Origin: Dicyema japonicum
Taxonomy: Eukaryota; Dicyemida; Rhombozoa; Dicyemidae
Assembly: GCA_011109175.1 (NCBI GenBank)
Contig: RDEW01000005.1
Location: 124,001 to 188,000, forward strand
Direction of reading: 5' to 3'
Length of the DNA: 64,000 nucleotides
Part shown: piece by piece, positions 11,421-22,659 of the stretch
How positions within the stretch are numbered: position 1 is the stretch's first letter
Layout: each line of letters opens with the position of its first letter
Notes under the pieces: generated by a model
Told to the model about the DNA's origin: nothing
Database searches by the model: none
Seen by the model: the letters and a program-made list of their open reading frames with translations, nothing else
Translations under genes and position numbers: made by a program

Positions 11421-12756
11421 GGACAATGTATTTTGGATCAACAGTGTCTGGGTGAAAGGTTATTAATTTTTAGAGTTTTTGAATAAAAAACTAACCGTCA
11501 TCAACTGTTATGCGTTCAATCAGAAAGGTCGTTAAAAAGGTTAAGTCTGTTATTAGAAAATATCCTAGTGAATTTTCTATCAACTCACGAATTTTCTAAA
11601 CAACAGCTTATTTTAATCTTTCGTCTAAGAAATATTTCAAACTAACAGGTCATTTTATTACTATCTCACAGGTGTCACTGTAAAAATATCTGATTTTCTC
11701 ATTCCATCTATTGACTCTAGGATAACAAAGTCACTATGCTGAGTCTAATGTAATTTTCTTTCCATAAGTTGAATATTAAAGTTTACAAAATTTGTTGAGT
11801 CTATTGGATATCGTTTTACTTCCTTCTATGCAAAATTGTAGAAAATTTATTCCGAAGGTAAGTTAACCAAAGCTATTTTTGAGTTTTTACATGCATTTAT
11901 TATAGAGTTGGAAAAAATTGGTTTGTTCTACGAAATCGATATAAATATGTGTGAATACACAAATAATTTTCTTCCGTATAAAATCAATGTGATTTCTGGT
12001 ATTGCATATTTATTATAAGATTTGGAATATCTGGTATTGGGAGGCACATGTATACCGTCATCAACTTCAAGGTGATTTCTATACCAAGTTTTCAAATATG
12101 CACATAAGTTGTCTGGAATAAGATTACTAGGGCAACCGGAAATATAAAATTTAAAAAAATATCTATCTTTGTGAGAATTTTGCTATTAACGAAATAACTC
12201 TTTCAGAGGAGGCAGAAATTGTAGTACAACGTATCAGAGTTGCATAGACAGATGGTCGAAAATTTTTGTTTAAATAATTAAGTATTTCCAAAATTCCAGT
12301 CATTTAAGTTTTTTTTGGAAACAGTCACAAATAATTTGCTGAACTTTCAGACAGTGTCGAGGATGTTAGTAATTTTTTTGCCTAAAATAATTTTTAAATC
12401 CTTACTTTATTTACAATATTTCCGTCGCTGTTATTTATGAAACAATCCGAACTATTTCAAGAAGATTCAAAGAGTAACATTTTGCCAACTACCTCATCTT
12501 GTGATAACCACGTCAGGTAGTTGTCTAATTATAGAAAAGAATTATTTTCTTTTCTTGTTTTTTTACAACCTAGGCCTTTATTCCCGATATTACACACGTC
12601 TTCTCTGTTTTTGACAAAAATAAGTTTCAGAAACCATTCCGTGAATACATGTGTGCAGGTTTCAACTAATTTGTAATTATGGAGAAATCTCTGAAAACTA
12701 TATCCCAGTGTAGATTTTCTCTGTGGTGTTAATTTCAGTTCATAAGTGCAGGACAA
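11374..12756 (-). pseudogene. traces of an unrecognised minus-strand gene
   Basis: Several open segments lie on the minus strand. 12529-12756 is open for 75 codons (CTYELKLTPQRKSTLGYSFQ...). Near the 3' end, a 48-nt GT..AG segment cleanly joins ...IERITVDD to DTVDPKYIVLEGKIETTTYR ending in a stop at 11374-11376. A 25-nt GT..AG segment near 12045 joins NHLEVDD to DIPNLIIN. These look like exons of one gene, but stops lie between them and I cannot name the product. It may be decayed, mis-assembled, or several pieces. Confidence 0.25.
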
Positions 12757-12759
12757 AAT

Positions 12760-12915
12760 CCCAATGGTTCCGGGTTAGAATCTCGCTGCTATAAATTTCT
12801 GGTGAAGTTAAAGAACATTCCCTGTCTCCTTCCCTTTCACTGTTCTTTACTCTAAAGTTAAGTGTGTTCTGCCTATGCATTAGGCTCTCGTGAAAGGGCT
12901 GTTATTATTTTGAAA
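12760..12915 (+). mobile_element. tRNA-derived SINE, 3' portion
   Basis: CCGGGTTAGAATCTCGCTGC keeps a box-B-like core. It ends in TAGGCTCTCGTGAAAGGGCT-GTTATTATTTTG, matching the end of the SINE at 34.4-34.8 kb (GGCTCCGTGAAAAAGGCTGT-TATTATG). Confidence 0.6.
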
Positions 12916-13254
12916 TTTGTTTCTCAAGTCTTTTAACATGATGGATAGGAGAAGACTACTCTACTTGGGGGACGCCAGAGGTTGTTTGAGATTTCGAGTC
13001 GCCAATTTGAAAATTGTTAAGTAGGACTCTAATAAAGCGTGTATCAACGTGCTCAATTAAGTTTTCGACAACAACAATGAACAATGTACGAGATGAGCCA
13101 ATTTTGTTGCTAATTAAAGTATTTTTTATTTTTAACTACGCAGCAGGCTTCCTAACTGACATTTAATTGTTAAAAAATTATTTTTATTAAAAAAAATTAA
13201 GTAAAATTTAGAATTACAAAGAACTAAATTTTAATTTTTTTTTATTTAAGGAAA

Positions 13255-13514
13255 AAACGATGATGGCAAAGGAGAAGAAGTACGAAGCGCTACGCGACCG
13301 ATTCGCGTTTTATCCGATAGTGGTCGAGACAACTGGAGGAATAAGTGGAAAATCGCTTCGCTTCCTAAAGAAACTTGGACGCTTAGCTACACTAAAAAGC
13401 CACGACGCACGTGAGACCCAGTGGCTACTCCAGTTGATCTCTGTTGCAATCGTGAGAGGCAACGCAACGTCGATAATGTCGGCGGGGTCCACTTTGGATG
13501 GATGGCAGTTTTAA
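13255..13514 (+). mobile_element. RLE-type LINE, C-terminal fragment
   Basis: The fragment has FYPIVVETTGGISGKSLRFL, then LLQLISVAIVRGNATSIMSA. The pattern (L)ISxAIxRGNAxSIxxA ends every RLE-type copy in the window (30.9, 34.3, 47.6 kb). A remnant ending AAGFLTD sits just upstream at 13135-13165. Confidence 0.65.
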
Positions 13515-13604
13515 ATATGCTTTACTGGGGATAAATTAACTGATTATTTCAATTATTAAAATTATTTTTTTTATTTAAGTAAAACAGTAAAATATTATTT
13601 ATTA

Positions 13605-13760
13605 ACTATGGGGAAGAGCGGCTGCTGACATTACGGAGTAAGCGTTACCGCGGACAACTGCAATCCCAATTCGTTGCATCAGCAAGACCGCTTCACGCAC
13701 GTCTTTCTTACGGTGGGCCAATTTCCCCCCGATTTCCTTCAGGAAAGAGGCTGTGATACT
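13605..13760 (-). mobile_element. RLE-type LINE, C-terminal fragment
   Basis: The minus strand reads SFLKEIGGKLAHRKKDVREA, then MQRIGIAVVRGNAYSVMSAA and a stop. It is the same C-terminus as the neighbouring plus-strand fragment, in the opposite orientation. Confidence 0.65.
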
Positions 13761-14030
13761 TAAAGTATTAAAATAAAACTCCTTTGTAGGAAAAATGTGA
13801 CTTGCACGTTTTCAAATTGACACGTGCTAAAATTAAGTAGTTGTGGATAATTATAGGAAATTTCAAAATTCCACTTATAGGACTAGCTACATATCATATT
13901 AGCATAAAATATACTTTGCACGTACAGAACCTGAAAATATTCTGAAGATTGAAATTTATTTTTCATGATGGTAAGATCAACGTTTGGGGGATCCATAGGT
14001 CATCTGGGTTAAGCCCTTTTACAAGAGTCC

Positions 14031-14587
14031 CTCATAGGCAGGACACACACTTGTTTGAGAAAGAAGAGTTATAGTAGCTAATCGTAAAAAAGGGAGGAAC
14101 AGACTATCTGGTTCTGCAGTGAAACATTCCATGATGACAGAGTCACTGGTTATACCAAAAAAACAAAAATTTAAATATCTTATAATAAAACTCTACTTGA
14201 TTAATAAGTGGTTCATTGATTACGATAAAAACTTGATATGAAAAACTTATTGAATATTATGAATTACCAACATTGCTTCATGGTGGGTGAAAGTATTTCT
14301 TCTATAACTTTAATATCAANCTCATAGGCAGGACACACACTTGTTTGAGAAAGAAGAGTTATAGTAGCTAATCGTTAAAAGGGAGGAACAGACTATCTGG
14401 TTCTCAAAGTCACTCGTTATACCCGAAGAAACAAAAATTTAAATATCTTCTAATAAAATTTTACTTGATTAATAAGTGGTTCATTTATTAAGATAAAAAC
14501 TTGATATGAAAAAATTATTGAATATTATGAATTACCAACATTGCTTCATGGTGGGTGAAAGTATTTCTTCCATAACTTTAATATCAA
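14031..14587 (+). repeat. duplicated segment around single N at 14320
   Basis: 14031-14319 recurs as 14321-14587. The second copy lacks about 22 bp and differs at a few bases. It is non-coding, upstream of the nuclear-receptor gene. Probably alternative haplotypes. Confidence 0.9.
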
Positions 14588-14743
14588 ATTGATGATCTCG
14601 GGAGACATTAAAACTCCGAAGTTTTGAACTGACCAAAGCTTCATGTTTTTTGACAAAAATCTTTGAATTGACTGGGAGTCTGATTATCGATTTCAGTGAG
14701 CAATTAAAATTTTGTTCTTTCTAATTTTAATTTTTACTTAATT

Positions 14744-15408
14744 TGTAAGCAACTTCAATATCACCCAAATTACAATTCTTATAATTATAACGACACCTAT
14801 AAATTAAGAGAGTACGCTAGAACGCAACATGTCCCAAGATGAACAGGCTAACACTGGTTCTCGAAACCAATTTAATTCTTTATCAGAAACGGAACTGGAA
14901 ACAGAAAGGGAAAAAAAACAAAGATCTGAAAAAGGTAACTTTCAACTTTCCAACGTTGCCTTATAAGGCAGGTCATTTAGCCATTTCACTATAACTCTGG
15001 TAGAATGTACATTTAAGTTATGCCATCGCCTATTACATCAATTGAGCATTATAAACTCAATAATCTAATATNTGTAAGCAACTTCAATATCACCCAAATT
15101 ACAATTCTTATAATTATAACGACACCTATAAATTAAGAAAGTACGCTAGAACGCAATATGTCCCAAGATGAACAGGCTAACACTGGTTCTCGAAACCAAT
15201 TTAATTCTTTATCAGAAACGGAACTGGAAACAGGAATGGAGAAGAAACAGAGATCTGAAAAAGGTAACTTTCAACTTTCCAACGTTGCCTTATAAGGCAG
15301 GTCATTTAGCCATTTCACTATAACTCTAGTAGAATGTACATTTAAGTTATGCAATGTAACCATCGCCTATTACATCAATTGAGCATTATAAACTCAATAA
15401 TCTAATAT
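14744..15408 (+). repeat. duplicated segment around single N at 15072
   Basis: 14744-15071 recurs as 15073-15408. Each copy contains the first exon of the nuclear receptor with its own ATG (14829 and 15158), so the exon is counted twice in the assembly. Confidence 0.9.
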
Positions 15409-17739
15409 AGCATGCTTGGGCAGAATGATTTAACTTGTTTTTATCAACTATTCACGTGTTCACAGTAATCCTTAATATCTCGAGTTATGCTAACAGGGAA
15501 ACCTTATTTTGATTCAAAATTTTTATGAAATTGATAATCAATATTTTGTACAATCCATTGTCTATAAAATCATTTTTCAACTGTTTTTAGGAAAACGATA
15601 CTATCCCAAGTATATTGACCCTGAGAATCCTGAACTGTGTAAAGTCTGCGGCGATATCTCTTCCGGGAATCATTATAAAGTAATGACCTGTATAATCCAT
15701 TTTCTATAAAATCATTTTTCAACTGTTTTTAGGAAAACGATACTATCCCAAGTATATTGACCCTGAGAATCCTGAACTGTGTAAAGTCTGCGGCGATATC
15801 TCTTCCGGGAATCATTATAAAGTAATGACCTGCGAAGGCTGCAAGGTAAATTAATGAATTGAAATTTTAGGGATTCTTCCGCCGTGCAATTCAGAATAAA
15901 AGTGAATTATTTTGTGAGCATAATAATGACTGCGTTATTGATAAAGATACAAGAAACAAGTGTCAAGCTTGTCGACTGAAAAAATGCTTAGAAATGGGGA
16001 TGCAAGCAAATAGTAACTTTTAAAAATCATGTTAGGCGTTTCAACTGAACCCCGTAGAAATGAAATTCAGAAATGTAGTGAAATCACTAATGAACCAGTA
16101 AGACATGTGCTATTTCAATTTTCATTTCACAATATATTCATGATTTTCTATGCGGCCAATCTCTATAATCACTTAATATTCCCTTTGGTCAAGAACACTG
16201 GGTTCAACGTCATCATTGGCAGCAGAAGGCCAACAATCATTAGTAACGACTGGAGAGTTATCTCCTCAGAGGACAATGATGACGCAAAGTGGAGAGTAAT
16301 ATTCGAACATATAGACTTAGTAAAACCTTATTTTTTGAATTTCTTGACGGAGTTCAGTAAAAATATATTTGTTGGGATTTAAATAATATTTAGATTAATT
16401 TTAATGCTGGAATAACTCATATGAGAAACTCTGTAATCGACAACTACATTTTATGCTCACTTCAAAACTACAATCAAGAACGGGGGATAATTTTATTTCT
16501 ATCTGGTCTTGGACTTACCACTAACTGCATGAAAGAGAATAAGAACCAAGAAGTAATTAAAAATATTTTCGAAATGGCAAATTTGTATAAAAAATTAAAT
16601 CCGAATGCCATCGAGTTGAGTTTCTTGATAGTCTTAATTTGTTTGATTTCAATTTGTTAAATTTTAGATCTTTGGAACATTTTGATAGAAAAGATAGCTA
16701 CCCATGAGTTCTCTATCGTCTTTGAAGTTTTAAAAAAATACGAAATCGTGACTAACAATGAAGAAAGATTTAAAGAATTAATCTTACAAGTTTTTTATAT
16801 TTCCAATATTGGGAGAACAATAATTGAGCTAAATTCCGAGAATAGCTGTGAAGAATTTCATAGTTGTCTCACAATCATTGAAGATTCTGAAAACAATAAC
16901 GAAAATCCTCCTCGAGGAGAAACTACGAATGGTGGAGAAATCCAGGAACGAGAAAATCCGGAAATGGGAGTTCAAAGCAAAACTATGAATGAAAATCACG
17001 GAATTGGACGTCACAGCGAAATGACAAATGGCGAAGAAATCAAGAAACCGGAAGTTTTTGGAGTGGGAATAGAAAACGAAACTTTGGATAAAGACCAAAT
17101 TGTGAAGGTAGAGAGTCTCAAAATGAGGATTCAAAATNAATTTGTTAAATTTTAGATCTTTGGAACATTTTGATAGAAAACATAGCTACCCATGAGTTCT
17201 CTATCGTCTTTGAAGTTTTAAAAAAATACGAAATCGTGACTAACAATGAAGAAAGATTTAAAGAATTAATCTTGCAAGTTTTTTATATTTCCAATATTGG
17301 GAGAACAATAATTGAGCTAAATTCCGAGAATAGCTGTGAAGAATTTCATAGTTATCTCACAATCATTGAAGATTCTGAAAACAATAACGAAAATCCTCCT
17401 CGAGGAGAAACTACGAATGGTGGAGAAATCCAGGAACTAGAAAATCCGGAAATGGGAGTTCAAAGCGAAACTATGAATGAAAATGCAGAAATTGGACGTC
17501 ACAGCGAAATGACAAATGACGAAGAAAACAAGAAACCGGAAGTTCTTGGAATGGGACTAGAAAACGATACTTTGGATAAAGACCAAATTGAGAAATTAGA
17601 GAGTCTCAAAATGGGAGTTCGAAACGAAATTTCAGATGAGGACCAAATTCTGAATAACGGAAGCGAAAGAAAAAGGAAAAGATTTAACAATTCAGACGAG
17701 GATCTAGTCCAAGACCTCAATGAGAGGCATCCGATGTAA
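14829..17739 (+). CDS. nuclear receptor, DBD plus divergent ligand-binding domain
   Basis: A ligand-regulated-type transcription factor. Exon 1 (second copy 15158-15263) encodes [20 protein letters not shown] and more. The DBD is split: 15733-15845 gives [22 protein letters not shown], a 25-nt intron (15846-15870), then [41 protein letters not shown], a 23-nt intron (16013-16035) and the hinge. All eight zinc cysteines and the EGCKG P-box are present. The D-box resembles the NR1/thyroid-receptor group. The ligand-binding region (16036-16950) is divergent but helical, with [11 protein letters not shown] as the likely core helix. The C-terminal tail (about 17400-17739) has loose repeats of the type MGxxxETxxxxQI and a basic RKRKR, then ends. 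The gene is distorted by duplications at N 15072, N 17138 and the tandem at 15551-15832. Subfamily and ligand are unknown. Confidence 0.88.
15551..15832 (+). repeat. tandem duplication of the first DBD exon, period 142 bp
   Basis: 15551-15690 and 15693-15832 are near-identical and both contain the acceptor and [10 protein letters not shown] exon. Only the second copy continues into CEGCK, so the first is probably an assembly join. Confidence 0.85.
16651..17625 (+). repeat. duplicated segment around single N at 17138
   Basis: 16651-17137 recurs as 17139-17625 with scattered differences (for example EREN versus ELEN in the tail). It covers the end of the ligand-binding domain and the repeat tail of the nuclear receptor. 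Only one copy is likely to be real per haplotype. Confidence 0.9.
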
Positions 17740-17799
17740 AGTGATAAACTCGATTTGTTAATTAATAATTTTTGGAATGACGAATTATTATTGTTTCGA

Positions 17800-18660
17800 A
17801 AGACGAGAGTCTTTCAATATCATCGGAAGACGTAGAACTGAAAGAGAAGACTCTTCGGTGGATACATCCCACGGAATTATAAAAATATTAGCAATTATTC
17901 CCAAAATTGGAAATCCTGTTAGTGTGTATATTTCTTCGTTAAGATGTTCGATTATTTATGTGAAGAGAGTCTCAAGATCGTTAGTGTCAAATACTCACAA
18001 GATATGTGGTTCTACACAGGAGTGACCTATTTACAACCCATGAAGAGTTCTTGATTTACGTCCCATCACTTACCTATCGTGTTCGACATTATTTTTGACA
18101 ATCAATTTTGGGCTACGAGGAAGGAGCAAGTGAATGAACAGTGATTATGGAAACAGTCTATGAAAACAAAAAAAGTGTACGACCCTTTGGACCATGGTTT
18201 TCTCTTGGTTTTTTGGACTGTTTAGGCTTCCCAGTTTGTATTGGAAGGTTTGTTAAAAATCTGATAAGCCAATGGAAAGTTATTCTAAATTTCAACAGAT
18301 AAAGGACTGGAATGCTCTAATTGAACCGTGGTATATTGCAAGGAGGTTCGTTGGCACAGCTATTTTTATTATTCGTGGATCCTCTGAGCAGAATTCTAAA
18401 AGTTTATATCCAAAATTGTCTAAATCTCTCTTTGATGACGCATACAATGACGCTTACCTTAATGGAGGATTTAAAAATATTTACGGATAAGAAAGATACA
18501 ATGTTAAGGATGATGAATATTTCGGTGTAATTGTTCATGGAAAGAGTTTCGAGAAGTCTGCCATTAATCTGAAATACATGAGGGATTTAAAATTTCTGGA
18601 TGTACACGAAGGCTATCGCTATTCCGGGTTGAATGCAAATCCAGCGATGTTGAATTTCAA
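17800..18660 (+). pseudogene. decayed reverse-transcriptase fragment
   Basis: Joined across frame breaks, the plus strand shows VYDPLDHGFLL, VKNLISQWKVILNFN, RGILQGGSLAQLFLLFVDPL and LKIFTDKKDTMLRM. These correspond to the RT segments around the (R)GIxQGDSLSPLLF and MDDLKLF motifs of elements in the NeSL/R2-like group. The catalytic box is degraded and there are many stops. The clade is tentative. Confidence 0.5.
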
Positions 18661-18674
18661 CAGAGGTGGAAAAA

Positions 18675-18990
18675 GATGATTTACTCCACATTACCATTTA
18701 AGAGAGTTCAATTGATTCTTGAAATTCTACGTTGTACCTATGATGTTCCCGTCTTTCAAGATGATAATCAGGTCACCGCAAATGGTCGGAGAAGTTTCTT
18801 AGAGTTGGTGGATATCGCTTAGATGCATGTTGAATAAGGCAGGAGACAAAACGGAGCCTTGTGGACTCCTTCGTTTAATAAAAATAATTTCATATCTGAT
18901 CAAGTCTGCCAGATAACAAATTCGTTAACCAATTTTGAAAACAAAATAGAAATTGAGGTACAAGAATTTTGTTACTAAGAACGCTTTTTG
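18675..18990 (-). pseudogene. decayed reverse-transcriptase fragment, Jockey/R1-like
   Basis: The minus strand around 18830-18870 reads as GVxQGSVLSPALFNMHLSDI after one base is allowed for, the RT motif GVPQGSVLSPxLFN. Flanking sequence is broken. A small relic of a second LINE type in opposite orientation to the preceding one. Confidence 0.5.
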
Positions 18991-19131
18991 ATTTTGGTCA
19001 AATTTCTTGTTCATGTAAATTGATGCAAATATAATATGTTTGGTGTGATTATTGAGTTATTGAAATCCTTAGATAAATATATTTATTATTCACGAAAAAC
19101 TCAGCAAGAATTTTTCTGTTTCTTCGCGAAA

Positions 19132-19620
19132 CTATTCGCATTTAGCACTTATCAGTTCATTGTGATTTTCCGATGTTTTTAAGCTGTTAGCTTTCTCTTG
19201 AAGAACTCTTAGTCTAAGATTAAATCTTGTTTTTAATCCGAGTATCCAACATTTACCAAATTCAAGATCACTGATTCCAAGCTTTTCACCGAATACCTTA
19301 GCATTTAAAATGATAATATCTTCAGTAATAAAACCATTGTTAAATCTTGTTTTTAATCCGAGTATCCAACATTTACCAAATTCAAGATCACTGATTCCAA
19401 GCTTTTCACCGAATACCTTAGCATTTAAAATGATAATATCTTCAGTAATAAAACCATTGATTGCATCCATCCTTGAAATCCATTCAACAAGTGAATTATC
19501 AAATTGGTGATGTTTACTGCTTGGTTGTCTTGAATTGCTAATCATAGTTTCATATTTTTCCCATTTTTCACAATTTTAAAAAATTCTGAGTGTCGAGCCA
19601 TTTTTGATGTATATTTATTT
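19132..19620 (-). pseudogene. pogo/Tigger-type transposase, N-terminal DNA-binding part
   Basis: The minus strand reads WEKYETMISNSRQPSSKHHQ, LVEWISRMDAINGFITEDII, ILNAKVFGEKLGISDLEFGK and CWILGLKTRFNLRLRVLQEK. This matches the CENP-B/Tc5-type helix-turn-helix of Tigger elements (VEWF...P.....I..KA..FA..LG...F..S.GWL..FK.RHNI). No DDE catalytic domain follows. An internal 120-bp tandem duplication (19221-19340 and 19341-19460) repeats part of the domain and is probably an assembly artefact. Confidence 0.65.
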
Positions 19621-19649
19621 CACAAATTTTTCTTTTTTGCGCAATTTAT

Positions 19650-20190
19650 TATTTATTTTAATAACCCCGGGAACACCGAGAAAGAAAGACAAAAGAGTCA
19701 AACAGTTAGGTGATCCCAGTCCTCGCAATCAATTGTGCCATTCGACGTCTGTGATCTTCCATTGTCCCCACTACTTTCCGGAAGAGCCTTTTCTCGGTCT
19801 TGCAGAGGAATCCGATCGGGGAATTTCTTATCTAATCGGTTTTTTCTTGCCATGGAAAGGATCAGGCGAAGCGGGTTTCCTTCTTCCTCACAGACGCGAA
19901 GAAATCCGGAACCACGACTACGGATCTTAGCTTCCATGAGTAGTGGGTCGACTGTTGATCCATTACGTGGGCAAAGCATACTGATTGTTTTCCGGTGTAT
20001 CGAGTTGATTCTTTGGACCATAGACTCCGATAGCGCGAATCTCCATGCAACGGAGGCATACTCAACGGCAGGCGCGATTGTTTGTTGGTAGAGGGTAGAA
20101 ACGGAAAAGTTCATGTTCCTCGTGGTCCTCCGGACAAGGGCGCGTAAAACGTTAACTTTCCGGAGGCCCCTAGTAATCATGTCTTTTGCG
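19650..20190 (-). mobile_element. family-A LINE, RT C-terminus and tail
   Basis: On the minus strand an uninterrupted 160-codon frame (20180 to 19698) starts MITRGLRKVNVLRALVRRTT, passes YQQTIAPAVEYASVAWRFAL, and ends DWDHLTV-stop. A tail with the GGATCACCTAACTG-like block, TTTCTCGGTGTTCCCGGGGT and AATAAATAA follows. It is the same 3' architecture as at 8.3 and 37.0 kb, and 5'-truncated. Frame integrity suggests it is younger than its neighbours. Confidence 0.85.
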
Positions 20191-20206
20191 CAATTTTAAT
20201 TTTTTT

Positions 20207-20525
20207 TTAATTTATTAACCCCACGGATACATCGAGAAAGAAGTTAAAGTAAACAACTAATTAAGTGTGTTTCCACTTCTACAGAAACAGAGTACATCCG
20301 GAATCAACATAAAAGGTAAGACGTCCATTACATGCAGTTGTGGAAACCCCTCCAGTGGAGTGGGGAAAAGCAAATGATCCTTTTTCGTGCCGGCTTGGCA
20401 CTGGGCGTCAACCTAGACAGGTGGATCACATGACACCACTCTAATAGAAAGAGAAAGAAGGAACAGACAAGCAAGCAGAAGACTTCAATCAATTAACCAC
20501 GCAGCACCACATGGCGCCACGCGGT
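20207..20525 (-). mobile_element. short non-autonomous family-A element (copy S2)
   Basis: The clearest copy. On the minus strand it runs hairpin (20496-20525), TTAATTGATTGAAGTCTTCT, a block (20361-20437) matching the 2A-LINE at 5926-6003 (GTCATGTG..CACCT, GACGCCCAGTG, GAAAAAGGATCATTTGCTTT), then the family tail ending GTATCCGTGGGGTTAATAAA. The endonuclease and RT are absent. Confidence 0.8.
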
Positions 20526-20934
20526 TGTCTTTCTAAGCATGTGGCACTGCAGGATTGTAAATTTAAAATGTAAATTCAATTAAATATAAAATAAATAAAA
20601 AATAAATTAATTAAAATTTTTAATAAATGTCAGATTGTTGATTATGTAAATTTGGTTTATTGATGTCTGCTTGTGTGGAATCTTGGTAAAATTTTTCTGA
20701 CTCATCAAAAAATTCGGATTATTGAAGTTTTTGGATTATCAAAGTCGGATCAATTGGATTTACTGTATTTTAGTAAGGTTTTTGATTAGCCTTTTTCATA
20801 TTAAAAAAATTTTTTATTGATAATTTGTCATTAAGTCAAAAATGGTCAAAATTTTGGAATTTTAAAGTAATAAAATCAATTTTTAGGCCAAAATTTCGGA
20901 TGTATAAAGTCAAAAAAATCGGCCTAATGATCAC

Positions 20935-21045
20935 CAGGAAAGGTGTCAAAGCCAACAACTAATTAAGTGATCCCAGTTTTTAGTAATTCCAAGATTCTCC
21001 TCGTGTGGTTCGTCAGCAATGAGCGGGTCCCCAAGTTGGAAGAAA
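20935..21045 (-). mobile_element. family-A LINE tail fragment
   Basis: CAACTAATTAAGTGATCCCA is the complement of the conserved stop/tail block. Upstream coding sequence is short and degraded. Confidence 0.5.
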
Positions 21046-21655
21046 ATAGCTTCCTTTAAGCAAAGCGAGATGCGTTCTTCTCAAGGCAGACTTATTTAAG
21101 TTTTTCCAAATTTTGCCAAGCTAGATTAGAAGCCAGACATTAGTGCATCCAATAAAAAGCAGTTATAAAGTATTTTTTCTACTTAAAATTAGCTCAGTCG
21201 TTAAGTAGAATGTGTGATTAGAGCGGGAGACTTTTCCATTGGATCCCCTAATAAATCACTCTATTCTTTTATCTCAATGTATCTCTACTAAAGTAAGCTT
21301 GTATCTTTTAGTGACTATAAACAAGGTGATTGATTCAAAAGACATCATAAACCGAAGTTCTGTACATGGAAGGAAGTATCGAATCTACGTAAGATCTAGG
21401 TTCTAATCCCATCCTCCCCAAAATTGAAAGAGCTTGGGGGATCACCTATCAGAAGTTAATATGAATCTGATAATAGGAATTTTTTACATATGGAGTAAAA
21501 ATGATCCTTTTTATATAAAAACAGAGAGCGAAGGACTGGTCCTTGAGTTAGAAGAGATCGAAAATCAATAATTTAAAATTTATTTTTATTATTAAAGGAA
21601 TCATCAGTGTTTGTTAAGCGAAAGACGAGACAATTAAATTATTTTAGTTAGTGAA
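21046..21655. other. no gene seen
   Basis: AT-rich sequence without a recognisable frame or repeat. Confidence 0.4.
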
Positions 21656-21745
21656 GAAACCACGGCCTCACTAACTTGTAGGAGGCCAGCAGCTATTAAA
21701 TTGGACGCAGCAGATGCCGGTTGCTCCTATAGATTGGTCAGTCCT
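21656..21745 (+). repeat. short dispersed repeat, copy 2 of 3
   Basis: GGCCTCACTAACTTGTAGGA-GGCCAGCAGCTATT, followed by GGACG and a GTTGCTCC block, is shared with about 62,410-62,490 and, in its first part, with 5641-5690. Confidence 0.55.
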
Positions 21746-21794
21746 GCATTTTAGACGAACCTTGTGGTAATTCATGACATTCAAATAGGTGATT

Positions 21795-22185
21795 TGTTGT
21801 TAACTCATAGAGGTTGCAAAAGGGACAGAGGATATCGTACGCCGGTAGAAAGGGTTAGTGCCAACATCGTATACGAACCAGGTTTACCCGGATGTCCCTC
21901 GGAAGAGAGGATTCTATTGGTTTACTTTGGACTGTCTCAATTGACTTTTTGTCTGATTATTGATCCTCACGGCTGAGAAATTTCCTTCCNTGTTGTTAAC
22001 TCATAGAGGTTGCAAAAGGGACAGAGGATATCGTACGCCGGTAGAAAGGGTTAGTGCCAACATCATATACGAACCAGGTTTACCCGGATGTCCCTCGGAA
22101 TAGAGGATTCTATTGGTTTACTTTGGACTGTCTCAATAGACTTTTTGTCTGATTATTGATCCTCACGGCTAAGAAATTTTCTTCC
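21795..22185 (+). repeat. duplicated segment around single N at 21990
   Basis: 21795-21989 recurs as 21991-22185 with about five substitutions. The sequence is LINE-like debris. Same artefact pattern as the other N positions. Confidence 0.9.
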
Positions 22186-22350
22186 CAATCGGCAAGGATC
22201 AAAGAAAGCATTTCCGTTCGACAGGGGGAACAATGAAGACGCACAGACTTTGGATGGCACGTTTGGTTGCGGGAACTGTGATCACCTAACTAGTTGACTT
22301 TACTTTTGTCTTTCTTTCTCGGTGATCCCAGGATTAATTAATAAATAAAA
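22186..22350 (+). mobile_element. family-A LINE 3' end
   Basis: Degraded C-terminal codons are followed by GTGATCACCTAACTAGTTGA, TCTTTCTTTCTCGGTGATCC and ATTAATTAATAAATAAA. A typical family tail. Confidence 0.7.
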
Positions 22351-22659
22351 TCCTCACGGGATCCCACGCACTCTCGACATGCGCATGTTACCTACAAACG
22401 AATGTTTGTGTGATATAAACCACCAGTTTCTTAATATGATATCAAGGGGATTGTCTTGCCTTGAAAATCTTAGATCTTCTTTTATCTAAGATCAGTCATA
22501 GATTTTTTCTAATTTTCCCAGTATATTTTTCACGACATTAAAATTAACTTCTTCGGTTGAACTCATTTGAATTGTTCCTATGACTACCAATGTTAATTGG
22601 TGGTAGTAAAGATAAATCCTTAAGCAAAGCTAGTTGCGTTCTTTTCAAGGCAACTCGGC

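Noticed and set aside
13310-13492. Minus-strand ORF opposite the RLE-LINE C-terminus
   Set aside because: The plus strand carries the family C-terminal motif; the other is a shadow.
16829-17720. Serine/phenylalanine-rich minus-strand ORFs
   Set aside because: Antisense of the repetitive acidic tail of the nuclear receptor.
14829-17739. Two nuclear-receptor paralogues in tandem
   Set aside because: The doubled exons meet exactly at single N characters and differ by few bases. One gene with assembly duplications explains it.
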